Assembly (NCBI GenBank): GCA_045579305.1
Contig: JAZNLY010000037.1
Location: 1 to 18,307, forward strand
Source: Fimenecus sp045579305
GTDB taxonomy: Bacteria > Bacillota > Clostridia > Oscillospirales > Acutalibacteraceae
Length of the DNA stretch: 18,307 nt
Direction: 5' to 3'
Every line of letters begins with the position of its first letter. Positions within the stretch are counted from its first letter, which is position 1. Positions 1-6,883 of this stretch are shown here, piece by piece. The position numbers and the translations under genes are program-made. The notes beneath the pieces were generated by a model. That model was given only the letters and a program-made list of their open reading frames with translations. It made no database searches and had not been told where the DNA came from.

Positions 1-914
1 TTAACTCACCTATTCTCATCCTCGGTCAGATTTTTAAGCAGGATTTTGTGACTGCGATTGAAAATGATATTACCTGTACAATCGTTGACATTGATACTGC
101 GAAAAGGCTTTCAGCTGTTGCAGTTTCAATGAACAAAAAGATAAAAGTTCATATTAAAATTGATACAGGTATGGGAAGAATCGGTTTTCCATCCGATGAA
201 AACGGATATAATCAGGTGAAAGAAATTTTCGCACTTGAGGGACTTATTGTCGAGGGAATCTTCACACATTTTGCCTGTGCAGACAGTCTTGATAAGACTT
301 CTGTAAATAACCAGAAAACAAAATTCAATGATTTCTGCGACCATCTTACAAACGAAGGATATTCTATCCCTGTAGTTCATATGTACAACAGTGCTTCAAT
401 TATCGACCTTGACGAAAACTGTGGCAATCTCGTTCGTTGCGGCATTATGGCGTACGGACTCTATCCGTCCGATGAAGTAAGCCGGGAAATTACTCTCCAT
501 CCTGCGCTTGAATTCAAAAGCAGTATCTCATTTGTGAAAAATGTGGAAAAAGGCTTTGCTGTCAGTTACGGTTCAACCTACATAACCGAAAAGGCTATGA
601 AAATCGCCACTGTGCCTGTTGGCTATGCCGACGGATACCCAAGATATCTCTCAAACAAGGGTGAAGTCCTTGTCCACGGAAAGAGATGTCCTATTCTGGG
701 CAGAATCTGTATGGACCAGTTTATGATTGACGTTTCACATATTCAGGATGTAAATATTGCCGACGAAGTAACTCTTATCGGTACTGATGCAAACGAAACA
801 ATTACTGTTGAAGATATCTGCCACCCGGAATATCGTTTTAATTATGAATTCAGTTGTCTGATTACACCTCGTGTTCAACGAATTTATATTAAAGATGGAA
901 AAGTAGTAGAATAA
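1..914 (+). CDS. alr: Alanine racemase, 5'-truncated by the window edge
   Basis: PLP-dependent interconversion of L- and D-alanine in the cytoplasm, supplying D-Ala for peptidoglycan. The frame is open from base 3, so the GTG at 48 is an internal valine codon and not the start. The visible part begins in the TIM barrel (PILILG, bases 9-26). It contains KIDTGMGRIGF near 147-185, the catalytic tyrosine in SYGSTY (codon 567-569), the phosphate/PLP-side motif PVGYADGYPR near 615-645, and GRICMDQF near 699-722, which carries the conserved Met-Asp of the second subunit's active site. About 303 codons are present against a usual 370-390. The first 70-90 residues, including the PLP lysine, therefore lie outside the window. 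It is followed by a terminator shared with the convergent gene. No frameshift or missing key residue is seen in the visible part. Confidence 0.95.
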   Translation, partial: NSPILILGQIFKQDFVTAIENDITCTIVDIDTAKRLSAVAVSMNKKIKVHIKIDTGMGRIGFPSDENGYNQVKEIFALEGLIVEGIFTHFACADSLDKTSVNNQKTKFNDFCDHLTNEGYSIPVVHMYNSASIIDLDENCGNLVRCGIMAYGLYPSDEVSREITLHPALEFKSSISFVKNVEKGFAVSYGSTYITEKAMKIATVPVGYADGYPRYLSNKGEVLVHGKRCPILGRICMDQFMIDVSHIQDVNIADEVTLIGTDANETITVEDICHPEYRFNYEFSCLITPRVQRIYIKDGKVVE

Positions 915-923
915 ACATAAAGC

Positions 924-970
924 GAAAAAAATAAATCCTCTGTTCCCGCAAAGAGTTCAGAGGATTTTTT
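924..970. terminator. Bidirectional intrinsic terminator between alr and the convergent exporter gene
   Basis: A perfect 9-bp stem AATCCTCTG (934-942) / CAGAGGATT (958-966) has a T run on the + side (964-970) and an A-rich tract (926-935) that reads as a T run on the - strand. It can end both converging transcripts. Confidence 0.88.
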
Positions 971-979
971 GTATTTAAT

Positions 980-1474
980 TTACATCTGGAATATTCCGTA
1001 TGTGAGGGCAGACATTATAAATCCCGCAATCAGTACACCTACAGCCAAAACAGGAAGTGCACGTTTGAATCGCATATCAAGGAGTGCGGCCATCAAAGCA
1101 CCTGTCCAACCACCTGTACCAGGAAGCGGAATTGCAACAAAGATTAAAAGTCCCCAAGTCTTATACTTTAAAACTTTCTCCTTGTTTTTATCAGTTTTTG
1201 CTTCAAGCTTTTCAATGATTTTTGCAAAGAATTTGTATTTGCGCAAGAAATCAAAGATTCTTCTTATAAACAAAATAATGAAAGGTAGTGGCAACATATT
1301 GCCGATATAGCAAATCAGAAATGCCTTTACAAACGGAATCTCCATAAGTCTTGCAGCAATCATACCACCACGACATTCAACAACAGGCAAAAGTGAAATC
1401 ACAAACGCAACAAGTTCTTCAGGAATTCTGTCCTGCAAGAATCCCATTATATCATTTACTAATGTTTCAACCAT
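980..1474 (-). CDS. Small multi-drug export family membrane protein (COG2426-like)
   Basis: A 164-residue membrane protein with about four hydrophobic segments: LVAFVISLLPVVE near residues 21-33, FLICYIGNMLPLPFIILFI near 52-70, WGLLIFVAIPLPGTGGW near 107-123, and a C-terminal segment 138-160. The paired motifs LPxxExRGG and AIPLPGTGGWTG are typical of the family named putative small multi-drug export protein. That name is historical, and transport has rarely been shown, so the substrate is unknown. The start ATG lies inside the end of the upstream Nudix gene (8-bp overlap). Its ribosome site AGGAG sits 6 bases before the ATG, within Nudix codons, so the two are almost certainly cotranscribed and translationally coupled. 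It ends 10 bases from the shared terminator. Confidence 0.82.
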   Translation of the reverse strand: MVETLVNDIMGFLQDRIPEELVAFVISLLPVVECRGGMIAARLMEIPFVKAFLICYIGNMLPLPFIILFIRRIFDFLRKYKFFAKIIEKLEAKTDKNKEKVLKYKTWGLLIFVAIPLPGTGGWTGALMAALLDMRFKRALPVLAVGVLIAGFIMSALTYGIFQM

Positions 1475-2207
1475 TTGTTACTCCTATATTCAAAAGATAT
1501 TCATTAGCTTTGCGAAGCATCTGCTTATCATTAGGGAATTTGAGAGAATTCATAGCCTTGTCAAACTTAAGCCAGAGATATTCTTCAATTTCCTCTTTTT
1601 GGATAATTGTTGTTGTATCATCAGTAGTTGCAAGGAAAATCACAACCTGTTTTTCAATTCTGCCCTGAATTGAATATTCAGAACGAAAACGGAAATCAGG
1701 AAGAAAACGGATATGGATTCCTGCCTCCTCAAGGACTTCACGATAAGCTGTTTCTTTTTCATTCTCGCCTCGTTCCATATGTCCCTTAGGGAATCCCCAG
1801 TTTGCACTTCTCTTATTCTTTATAAGTAAAAATCTTGTTTCACCATTGATAATACGATAAACAATAGCGCCACATGAGCTTTCATACAGACAGCTGATGT
1901 CGTATGTACCGTCCTTTTCTGCAAACGCTATGGCATCCTCAATCTGATGAACAATATATCGTTTACTCTTTGGTGCAACCACAAGGAAAATTCCACCCAT
2001 ATCTTTTCTTTTGATAACTGCTATAACGCGTCCTTCAAAAACTCTTACGCGATGTGTCACACCCATAATATACGCACCTTTGACAGGAGACAGTGCATCA
2101 ATTCCACTTTCAACCACACCGAAATTCAAATCATAAGCAAGTGATTTTTCTCTGTCAAAGTAGTGCATAGGCTTGGTAACACGTACTCTTACATACTTAC
2201 CTAACAT
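1467..2207 (-). CDS. Pyrophosphatase-like domain fused to a Nudix hydrolase
   Basis: 246 residues in two parts. Residues 110-240 are a Nudix hydrolase of the Ap4A-hydrolase/MutT sort. WGFPKGHMERGE leads into a perfect Nudix box (G142-x5-E148-x7-R156-E157-V-L-E160-E161-A-G163-I), so it should hydrolyse a nucleoside-diphosphate-linked substrate with Mg2+. Residues 1-100 resemble the short family-I inorganic-pyrophosphatase-like proteins of Clostridia (MLGKYVRVRV..., then GAYIMGV, then GRVIAVIKRKD...LVVAPKS). The acidic cluster that binds metal in true pyrophosphatases is replaced by SPVKGAY, so this half is probably not catalytic. It heads a two-gene operon with the downstream membrane protein. 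A promoter and operator-like palindrome precede it. The start ATG has GGGAG about 10 bases upstream. The Nudix call is firm; the N-terminal homology is from memory of family sequences. Confidence 0.88.
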   Translation of the reverse strand: MLGKYVRVRVTKPMHYFDREKSLAYDLNFGVVESGIDALSPVKGAYIMGVTHRVRVFEGRVIAVIKRKDMGGIFLVVAPKSKRYIVHQIEDAIAFAEKDGTYDISCLYESSCGAIVYRIINGETRFLLIKNKRSANWGFPKGHMERGENEKETAYREVLEEAGIHIRFLPDFRFRSEYSIQGRIEKQVVIFLATTDDTTTIIQKEEIEEYLWLKFDKAMNSLKFPNDKQMLRKANEYLLNIGVTNG

Positions 2208-2227
2208 ATGTACCTACTCCCGAATAC

Positions 2228-2248
2228 AGTCAACTTTGCCGGTTGACT
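2228..2248. promoter_or_regulatory. Operator-like palindrome AGTCAAC-N7-GTTGACT
   Basis: A perfect 7+7 inverted repeat spaced by TTTGCCG lies 20 bases upstream of the Nudix start. It falls about 12-32 bases downstream of the transcription start predicted from the promoter at 2267-2295. A dimeric repressor bound there would block elongation or initiation. The layout suits a MarR- or GntR-like regulator, but the regulator is not in this window. It could instead form a short hairpin in the leader RNA. Confidence 0.5.
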
Positions 2249-2266
2249 AAACTAAAACTGTTTATC

Positions 2267-2295
2267 ATTATACATATTTTTTACCAATCTTGCAA
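2267..2295 (-). promoter_or_regulatory. Sigma-A promoter of the Nudix/exporter operon
   Basis: On the - strand, TTGCAA (2295-2290), exactly 17 bases, then TATAAT (2272-2267). Transcription should start near 2260, giving a leader of about 50 bases that contains the palindrome at 2228-2248. Confidence 0.75.
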
Positions 2296-2337
2296 GTGTA
2301 TCGTCAATAAATTCTTTATTTTCCCTTATTTTTTTGG

Positions 2338-2401
2338 TATAATTCTTGTGATTTTCATAAAATTGATGTAAACTATGTAAAGATATATTCAAAGTAAGGA
2401 G
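2338..2401 (+). promoter_or_regulatory. Probable -10 element and ribosome site for the LCP gene
   Basis: A consensus TATAAT lies at 2338-2343, but with only a weak, T-rich -35 region upstream (near 2316-2321, spacing 16). A good ribosome site AAGGAG is at 2396-2401, ten bases before the ATG at 2412. The implied leader is about 60 bases. Confidence 0.45.
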
Positions 2402-2411
2402 TAAAAATCAG

Positions 2412-3674
2412 ATGACTGACAATCGTTCAAACGGTTACGAAGACGAATTTGAAGACATATACAGTAATTCATCCCAGGATGATACAAGTGAAGACGTTTA
2501 CAGTGATTCTCAGGAAACAGATGAGTTTGATAAATTAGTTTCATCCATGGAGGGTGATGTTGACAGAGATTCCCAGAACGTTTCTCAGCAAAACTATGAT
2601 GTAAAATACAACAGTGCTGCACAAAACAGAGACCGTCAGGAAATAAAGTATAACGATACAGGTGATGTCTATAGCGACGTTTCATCCGACAGCTCATACG
2701 AGAGGACAGGGCACCCTGTACGCAATACAATTATTGCAATTCTCTGTATAACTCTTGTGGGCCTGACCACTTTAGGTGTCTTCGGATATGTTAAACTTGA
2801 AAAACTTCTTTCTTCCTTTGGCTCAGAAGAACTGAATGATAATGCATACATGAATTCTGCTGACCTTACAAAGTATCCTGACCAGATTAATGTTCTGCTT
2901 ATCGGTATTGATGCACGTGAAGGTGATACAGCATCCCGTTCTGATACAATGATGCTTGTCACACTTGATAAGGCAAATAAACAGATAAAACTCACCTCAT
3001 TCTTGCGTGACTCCTATGTTGAGATTGTGGGTAAAAATTTCTGGTCAAAACTGAATACGTCATATTTTTATGGTGGAATCCAGATGCTTTCCGATACCCT
3101 TGAAAAAAATTTCAGGGTTGATATTCAATATTACGCTCTTGTGGATTTTAACATTTTCACCACAATCGTTGATAAGTTAGGTGGCATCAACGTTGACGTA
3201 ACAAAAAAAGAAAGTCATTACACCTACAATTCAGGTGATGTGGGTGTGCCCGTCAGAATTCCTGCAGGTAAAGATGTTCATCTCAACGGTGAAGAGGCTT
3301 TGTGGTACAGTCGAATCCGTTCACTTGACTCTGACTTTCAGCGAACACAGCGTCAAAGGAAAGTAATTACTGCCATTGTAGAAAAAGCTTCAACAAAAAG
3401 TCCTGCTGAGTTATATTCATTAGCTCAGACCGTCATCCCACTTGTTAAAACAAATATGTCATCCTCACAAATTATGAGTCTTGGCGTATCTGCTATGAAA
3501 AATATGGTTTACAACTACCCTATCGTTCAACATCAGGTTCCTGCTGATGGCACATGGGAGGGAAAAACTATTCCAGGTGTTGGTGCAAGTCTTGTTATGG
3601 ATTTGAATAAAAATCAGCAACTTCTACATCGTTTTCTTTCTGAAAAACAGGAAGTAGAAAATAGTGAAAAATAA
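2412..3674 (+). CDS. LytR-CpsA-Psr (LCP) family wall-polymer ligase
   Basis: 420 residues. LCP enzymes move teichoic-acid-like or capsular polymers from a lipid carrier to peptidoglycan on the outer face of the membrane. An acidic, Asn/Asp/Ser-rich cytoplasmic tail (1-100) precedes one membrane segment (about 105-126), then the extracellular LCP domain (about 155-325). Typical residues are in place: VLLIGIDARE (161-170), SRSDTMMLVT with R176 and D178, FLRDSY with R199-D200, the region around DFNIFTTIVDKLGGINV, and WYSRIR...DFQRTQRQR, with arginines 301, 303, 311, 314 and 316 for pyrophosphate/metal binding. The long acidic tail is unusual next to short-tailed B. subtilis members. The next gene starts 20 bases downstream with no terminator, so cotranscription with the arabinofuranosidase is likely. 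The polymer attached is unknown. Confidence 0.93.
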   Translation: MTDNRSNGYEDEFEDIYSNSSQDDTSEDVYSDSQETDEFDKLVSSMEGDVDRDSQNVSQQNYDVKYNSAAQNRDRQEIKYNDTGDVYSDVSSDSSYERTGHPVRNTIIAILCITLVGLTTLGVFGYVKLEKLLSSFGSEELNDNAYMNSADLTKYPDQINVLLIGIDAREGDTASRSDTMMLVTLDKANKQIKLTSFLRDSYVEIVGKNFWSKLNTSYFYGGIQMLSDTLEKNFRVDIQYYALVDFNIFTTIVDKLGGINVDVTKKESHYTYNSGDVGVPVRIPAGKDVHLNGEEALWYSRIRSLDSDFQRTQRQRKVITAIVEKASTKSPAELYSLAQTVIPLVKTNMSSSQIMSLGVSAMKNMVYNYPIVQHQVPADGTWEGKTIPGVGASLVMDLNKNQQLLHRFLSEKQEVENSEK

Positions 3675-3694
3675 CATTACGGGAGAAACATATT

Positions 3695-5194
3695 ATGAAA
3701 AAAGCAAAAATGTCACTTGTTTCTGAATTTACAAGTGCAAAAGTTGACGACAGAATTTTCGGCTCATTTATCGAACATTTAGGCCGTGCAGTTTATGGCG
3801 GTATTTACGAGCCTGACCATCCTACTGCTGACGAAAACGGATTCAGACAGGATGTTATTGAAAAAGTAAAAAAGCTCAACGTTCCGGTTGTCCGTTATCC
3901 GGGTGGCAACTTTGTTTCAGGATATAACTGGGAAGATGGTGTTGGTCCTAAGGAACTCCGTCCCAAAAAGCTTGAACTTGCCTGGGGTGTTACGGAGCCT
4001 AACCTTTTCGGCACAAATGAATTTGTAACATGGTGTAAAAAGGCAAATACTTCACCTATGATGGCTGTTAATCTCGGTCTTCGTGGTCCGGAAGAAGCAA
4101 GAAATCTTGTTGAATATTGCAACCATAAGAGTGGTAGCTACTGGAGTGACCTTCGTCGTTCACACGGATATGAAGAACCACACAACATCAAGCTCTGGTG
4201 TCTTGGTAACGAAATGGATGGTGACTGGCAGATTGGTCACAAAACTGCTTATGAATATGGCAGAACAGCTGCTGAAGCCGCAAAGGTTATGAAATGGACT
4301 GACAATTCAATCGAAACAGTCCTCTGTGGTAGTGCAAGCAGAGATATGCACACATTTGGTGAATGGGAAGCAACAACTCTTGACTTGGCTTATGATAAAG
4401 TTGACTACCTTTCACTTCATATTTATTTTGACAATCGTTCAGATGATACGCCTTCATTCCTTGCAAAAAGTATGAAGATGGATGAATTTATCAAGTCTGT
4501 TGTTTGTATATGCGACTACATAAAAGCAAAAAAACGTTCAAAGCACACTGTTAACCTTTCTTTTGATGAATGGAATGTATGGTATCACTCCAATGGTGTT
4601 CATGTTGATAAGTGGTGTACAGCTCCTCATCAGCTTGAAGATATTTACAACTTTGAAGATGCACTTTTGGTTGCTCTTATGCTTATGACTCTTCTCAAGA
4701 ATGCTGACAGAGTAAAAATCGGTTGTCTGGCACAGCTTGTAAATGTTATTGCACCTATCATGACTGAAAATGGTGGGGCTTGTTGGGAACAGACAATCTT
4801 CTATCCGTTTATGCACCTCTCAAACTATGGTCGTGGTTATACTCTTGATTCAAGAGTTGTTTCTCCTAAACACGACACAAAAGAATTCACAGATGTTCCT
4901 GATATTGAATCAATCGCAACAATGAGTGAGGACAAGGAAAGTCTTACTATTTTTGCAGTCAACAGAAATATGGATGAAAACGTTCTTTTTGATGTTTCTC
5001 TTCTTGATTTTGAAAACTTTGAAGTAATCGAACAAATCGAGATGAGTGGCTATGATATCAAAGCTGAAAACAGTGCAATCGCAACTCCTGTTAAGCCATT
5101 TAAGGTTCAGAATTCACAATTTGACGGAAAAACTCTCACAGTTGACCTTAAACCACTGTCCTGGAACGTAATAAGACTTGCAAAAAGAAAATAA
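3695..5194 (+). CDS. abfA: GH51 alpha-L-arabinofuranosidase, intracellular
   Basis: 499 residues, the normal length for GH51. It releases terminal L-arabinofuranose from arabino-oligosaccharides taken into the cell. No signal peptide is present. The N-terminal (beta/alpha)8 barrel shows GSFIEHLGRAVYGGIYEP (23-40), RYPGGNFVSGYNWEDGVGP (67-85), and the acid/base glutamate E173 in WCLGNEMDG. The nucleophile is E292 in FDEWNVWY. These positions match the E175/E294 pair of characterised Geobacillus enzymes within two residues. Residues from about 390 to the end form the expected beta-sandwich. The ribosome site GGGAG (3681-3685) sits 9 bases before the ATG. It follows the LCP gene by 20 bases. No arabinose regulator or arabinose catabolic gene is visible nearby; a GPH-type symporter lies about 6.5 kb away on the other strand, but no link between them is shown. 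Confidence 0.96.
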   Translation: MKKAKMSLVSEFTSAKVDDRIFGSFIEHLGRAVYGGIYEPDHPTADENGFRQDVIEKVKKLNVPVVRYPGGNFVSGYNWEDGVGPKELRPKKLELAWGVTEPNLFGTNEFVTWCKKANTSPMMAVNLGLRGPEEARNLVEYCNHKSGSYWSDLRRSHGYEEPHNIKLWCLGNEMDGDWQIGHKTAYEYGRTAAEAAKVMKWTDNSIETVLCGSASRDMHTFGEWEATTLDLAYDKVDYLSLHIYFDNRSDDTPSFLAKSMKMDEFIKSVVCICDYIKAKKRSKHTVNLSFDEWNVWYHSNGVHVDKWCTAPHQLEDIYNFEDALLVALMLMTLLKNADRVKIGCLAQLVNVIAPIMTENGGACWEQTIFYPFMHLSNYGRGYTLDSRVVSPKHDTKEFTDVPDIESIATMSEDKESLTIFAVNRNMDENVLFDVSLLDFENFEVIEQIEMSGYDIKAENSAIATPVKPFKVQNSQFDGKTLTVDLKPLSWNVIRLAKRK

Positions 5195-5206
5195 TTAGTG
5201 TACAAT
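5178..5206 (+). promoter_or_regulatory. Promoter inside the 3' end of the arabinofuranosidase gene
   Basis: TTGCAA (5178-5183), 17 bases, TACAAT (5201-5206). The -35 lies in the last abfA codons. Transcription would begin near 5213 and give the zinc-ribbon membrane gene an independent short leader. Confidence 0.65.
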
Positions 5207-5238
5207 AATAAGAGATTTTAAAATGAAAGAGTGATTTT

Positions 5239-6012
5239 ATGGCTTCAAAATGTCCTGAATGCGGACATACTCTTAAAATATGGAATTACAAGGCTGAATG
5301 TCCGAAATGCGGTGTGAACATCGCAAACCATCAGTGGGAAAAAAGAATGAATGAAGATGCTGACTTTGCTGAAAATGCTTTTGCAAAGTTCCACTACAAA
5401 CTTCAGAATTTCAAGTCATCTGTTTTTGGTTCAAAGCTCCGTATCGTACGTCTTGTGCTTACATTTGCACCACTTCTTGCGCTTGTTCTTCCACTTTACA
5501 GTTTCACATTGAACCTTCCGTTCAATCACAGTGAAAAATCAATTTCATTTTTAACATTTGTTCTTGACTACCTTCTTAAATCCGATATCGGTAGTGTGCT
5601 TAAGCTCATGGGTGGCGAAGTATTAGGAACAGCAGCAACAATGGTTGTTGTAGCATGTGCACTTCTTCTCCTTGCTGTAGTATTCGGTGTTCTCAACTTC
5701 TTTGTTCTTCTTATAGCAGGTATCAAGATGAAGTATGTTTTCAACATTGTTCTCAATGTTCTTGCTACTGCTTGTTGGGCAACCGCTGCAATATTCTTTA
5801 CACAATTCACATCTGCTTGTACCGAGCTTGGTGGTGGCATTGTTACAGAGTGTAGTCTCGGATTCGGATTTATCGTTGGTTGTGTTCTTTTCATTGTTAA
5901 CGTTGCTATGAACGTTATTGTTGGTAAAGGTCTTAAAAAGCAACTCAACGAACAACCTTCACTTGACGAATTTGTTGCAAACGAAATTGCAGAACTCAGA
6001 AAGCAATCATAA
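5239..6012 (+). CDS. Zinc-ribbon multi-pass membrane protein, function unknown
   Basis: 257 residues. The N-terminus is a compact zinc ribbon: C5-x2-C8 ... C21-x2-C24, in MASKCPECGH and AECPKCGV. A basic and acidic linker (31-66) follows, then about four membrane segments (roughly 68-90, 131-160, 166-190, 206-229). The cytoplasmic tail ends in a short charged helix (235-257). I do not recognise a named family; such zinc-ribbon membrane proteins are common and mostly uncharacterised in Clostridia. The ribosome site (AAAGAG, about 9 bases upstream) is moderate. A promoter at 5178-5206 serves it. The hairpin right after its stop acts as a terminator and also contains the ribosome site of the next gene. 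Confidence 0.8.
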   Translation: MASKCPECGHTLKIWNYKAECPKCGVNIANHQWEKRMNEDADFAENAFAKFHYKLQNFKSSVFGSKLRIVRLVLTFAPLLALVLPLYSFTLNLPFNHSEKSISFLTFVLDYLLKSDIGSVLKLMGGEVLGTAATMVVVACALLLLAVVFGVLNFFVLLIAGIKMKYVFNIVLNVLATACWATAAIFFTQFTSACTELGGGIVTECSLGFGFIVGCVLFIVNVAMNVIVGKGLKKQLNEQPSLDEFVANEIAELRKQS

Positions 6013-6028
6013 ATCATAATATAATTTG

Positions 6029-6061
6029 TCCCTCTCATAGGCTATATGGGAGGGATTTTTT
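6029..6061 (+). terminator. Terminator-like hairpin that also contains the deacetylase Shine-Dalgarno
   Basis: An 11-bp stem, TCCCTCTCATA (6029-6039) with TATGGGAGGGA (6045-6055), has one G-U pair, a 5-base loop and six T (6056-6061). The ATG of the deacetylase starts at 6062, so the 3' arm GGGAGGG is its ribosome site. A TATAAT at 6020-6025, without a clear -35, could start transcripts inside the 5' arm. Confidence 0.75.
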
Positions 6062-6820
6062 ATGTTCTATAAAACTATTTCAGGAAGAAAAATAATGACT
6101 TTTCTTTCTGTAATGTTAGCAATTATGGTAATGTCGGGGCTTTTAGCAGGACGATATATCTCTTCTGCATCTGCTACAAAACAGTTACCCATCTATTCGG
6201 TGCAGACGGACAAAAAGCAAGTGGCAATAACTTTTGACGCAGCTTGGACAAATCAGGATACGGATGAATTAATCAGAGTGCTGAAAAAGCACAATGCAAC
6301 CGCCACATTTTTTATTGTAGGAGATTGGGCAGAAAAATTTCCTGAAAGTGTAAAAGCCTTTTATGACGCAGGACACACAATTGCAAATCATTCGGACACT
6401 CACAAAGCTTTCTCAAAAAGCTCAAGGGCAGAAATAAAAAACGAAATCACCGAGTGCAACAATAAGCTTGAAAAAATCACAGGACAAAAAGTCACCCTTT
6501 TACGAGCACCCTCCGGTGACTACACTCAGGAAAGTCTTGAAGTTGCAACATCCCTTGGAATGTACACCATACAGTGGAATTGCGACAGTCTTGATTATAT
6601 GAAATTACCTGTAGAGGAAATTGCAAACCGTGTTGTAAAAGGCGCGACAAACGGCTCTATAATCCTTTTCCACAATGGAGTGGAAAATACTGCAGAAGCA
6701 CTTGATAAAGCCCTTACAACGCTTTCAGAACAAGGTTATTCGTTTGTTTCAGTCGAAAATCTGATTTACAAAGACAATTATTACCTTGACCACACAGGAA
6801 AACAGCATAAAAACAAATGA
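6062..6820 (+). CDS. Secreted or membrane-anchored polysaccharide deacetylase (NodB fold, PdaB-like)
   Basis: 252 residues. An N-terminal signal or anchor segment (about 11-30) is followed by a NodB-homology domain (50-240). It removes N-acetyl groups from surface polysaccharide or peptidoglycan outside the cell. Motif 1 is ITFDAAW with the general-base Asp59; motif 2 is HSDTH (H110, H114); motif 3 is RAPSGDY (R148); motif 4 lies around WNCDSLDY; and motif 5 is ILFHNG (H204). The second Asp of the classical TFDDG metal site is Ala60, as in the sporulation-type PdaB branch, which argues for an altered metal site or altered activity. The ATG directly follows a T run, and the ribosome site lies inside a hairpin. 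Sporulation cannot be concluded from this window. Confidence 0.9.
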   Translation: MFYKTISGRKIMTFLSVMLAIMVMSGLLAGRYISSASATKQLPIYSVQTDKKQVAITFDAAWTNQDTDELIRVLKKHNATATFFIVGDWAEKFPESVKAFYDAGHTIANHSDTHKAFSKSSRAEIKNEITECNNKLEKITGQKVTLLRAPSGDYTQESLEVATSLGMYTIQWNCDSLDYMKLPVEEIANRVVKGATNGSIILFHNGVENTAEALDKALTTLSEQGYSFVSVENLIYKDNYYLDHTGKQHKNK

Positions 6821-6823
6821 AAG

Positions 6824-6870
6824 ATATAACAAAAATCAAAAACCCCACAGAGAACAAATCTTTGTGGGGT
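6824..6870. terminator. Terminator between the deacetylase and the zinc-ribbon ectodomain gene
   Basis: The stem ACCCCACA (6842-6849) / TGTGGGGT (6863-6870) can extend inward by AGA/TCT. On the - strand it is followed by T-rich sequence (6841 down to 6828), so it clearly serves the gene at 6884-8302. On the + strand it has no T run and is at best weak. Confidence 0.75.
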
Positions 6871-6883
6871 CAAGCATTAAATC

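Noticed and set aside
48..914. Alanine racemase starting at the GTG at 48
   Set aside because: The frame stays open with family-like sequence (PILILG) back to base 3, so the gene begins before the window.
969..1668. + strand open frames across the exporter and Nudix genes
   Set aside because: They are antisense to two overlapping, well-supported genes and lack ribosome sites.
5568..6038. Long - strand open frames opposite the zinc-ribbon membrane gene
   Set aside because: They mirror the hydrophobic codons of the real gene, have no ribosome site and show no family features.
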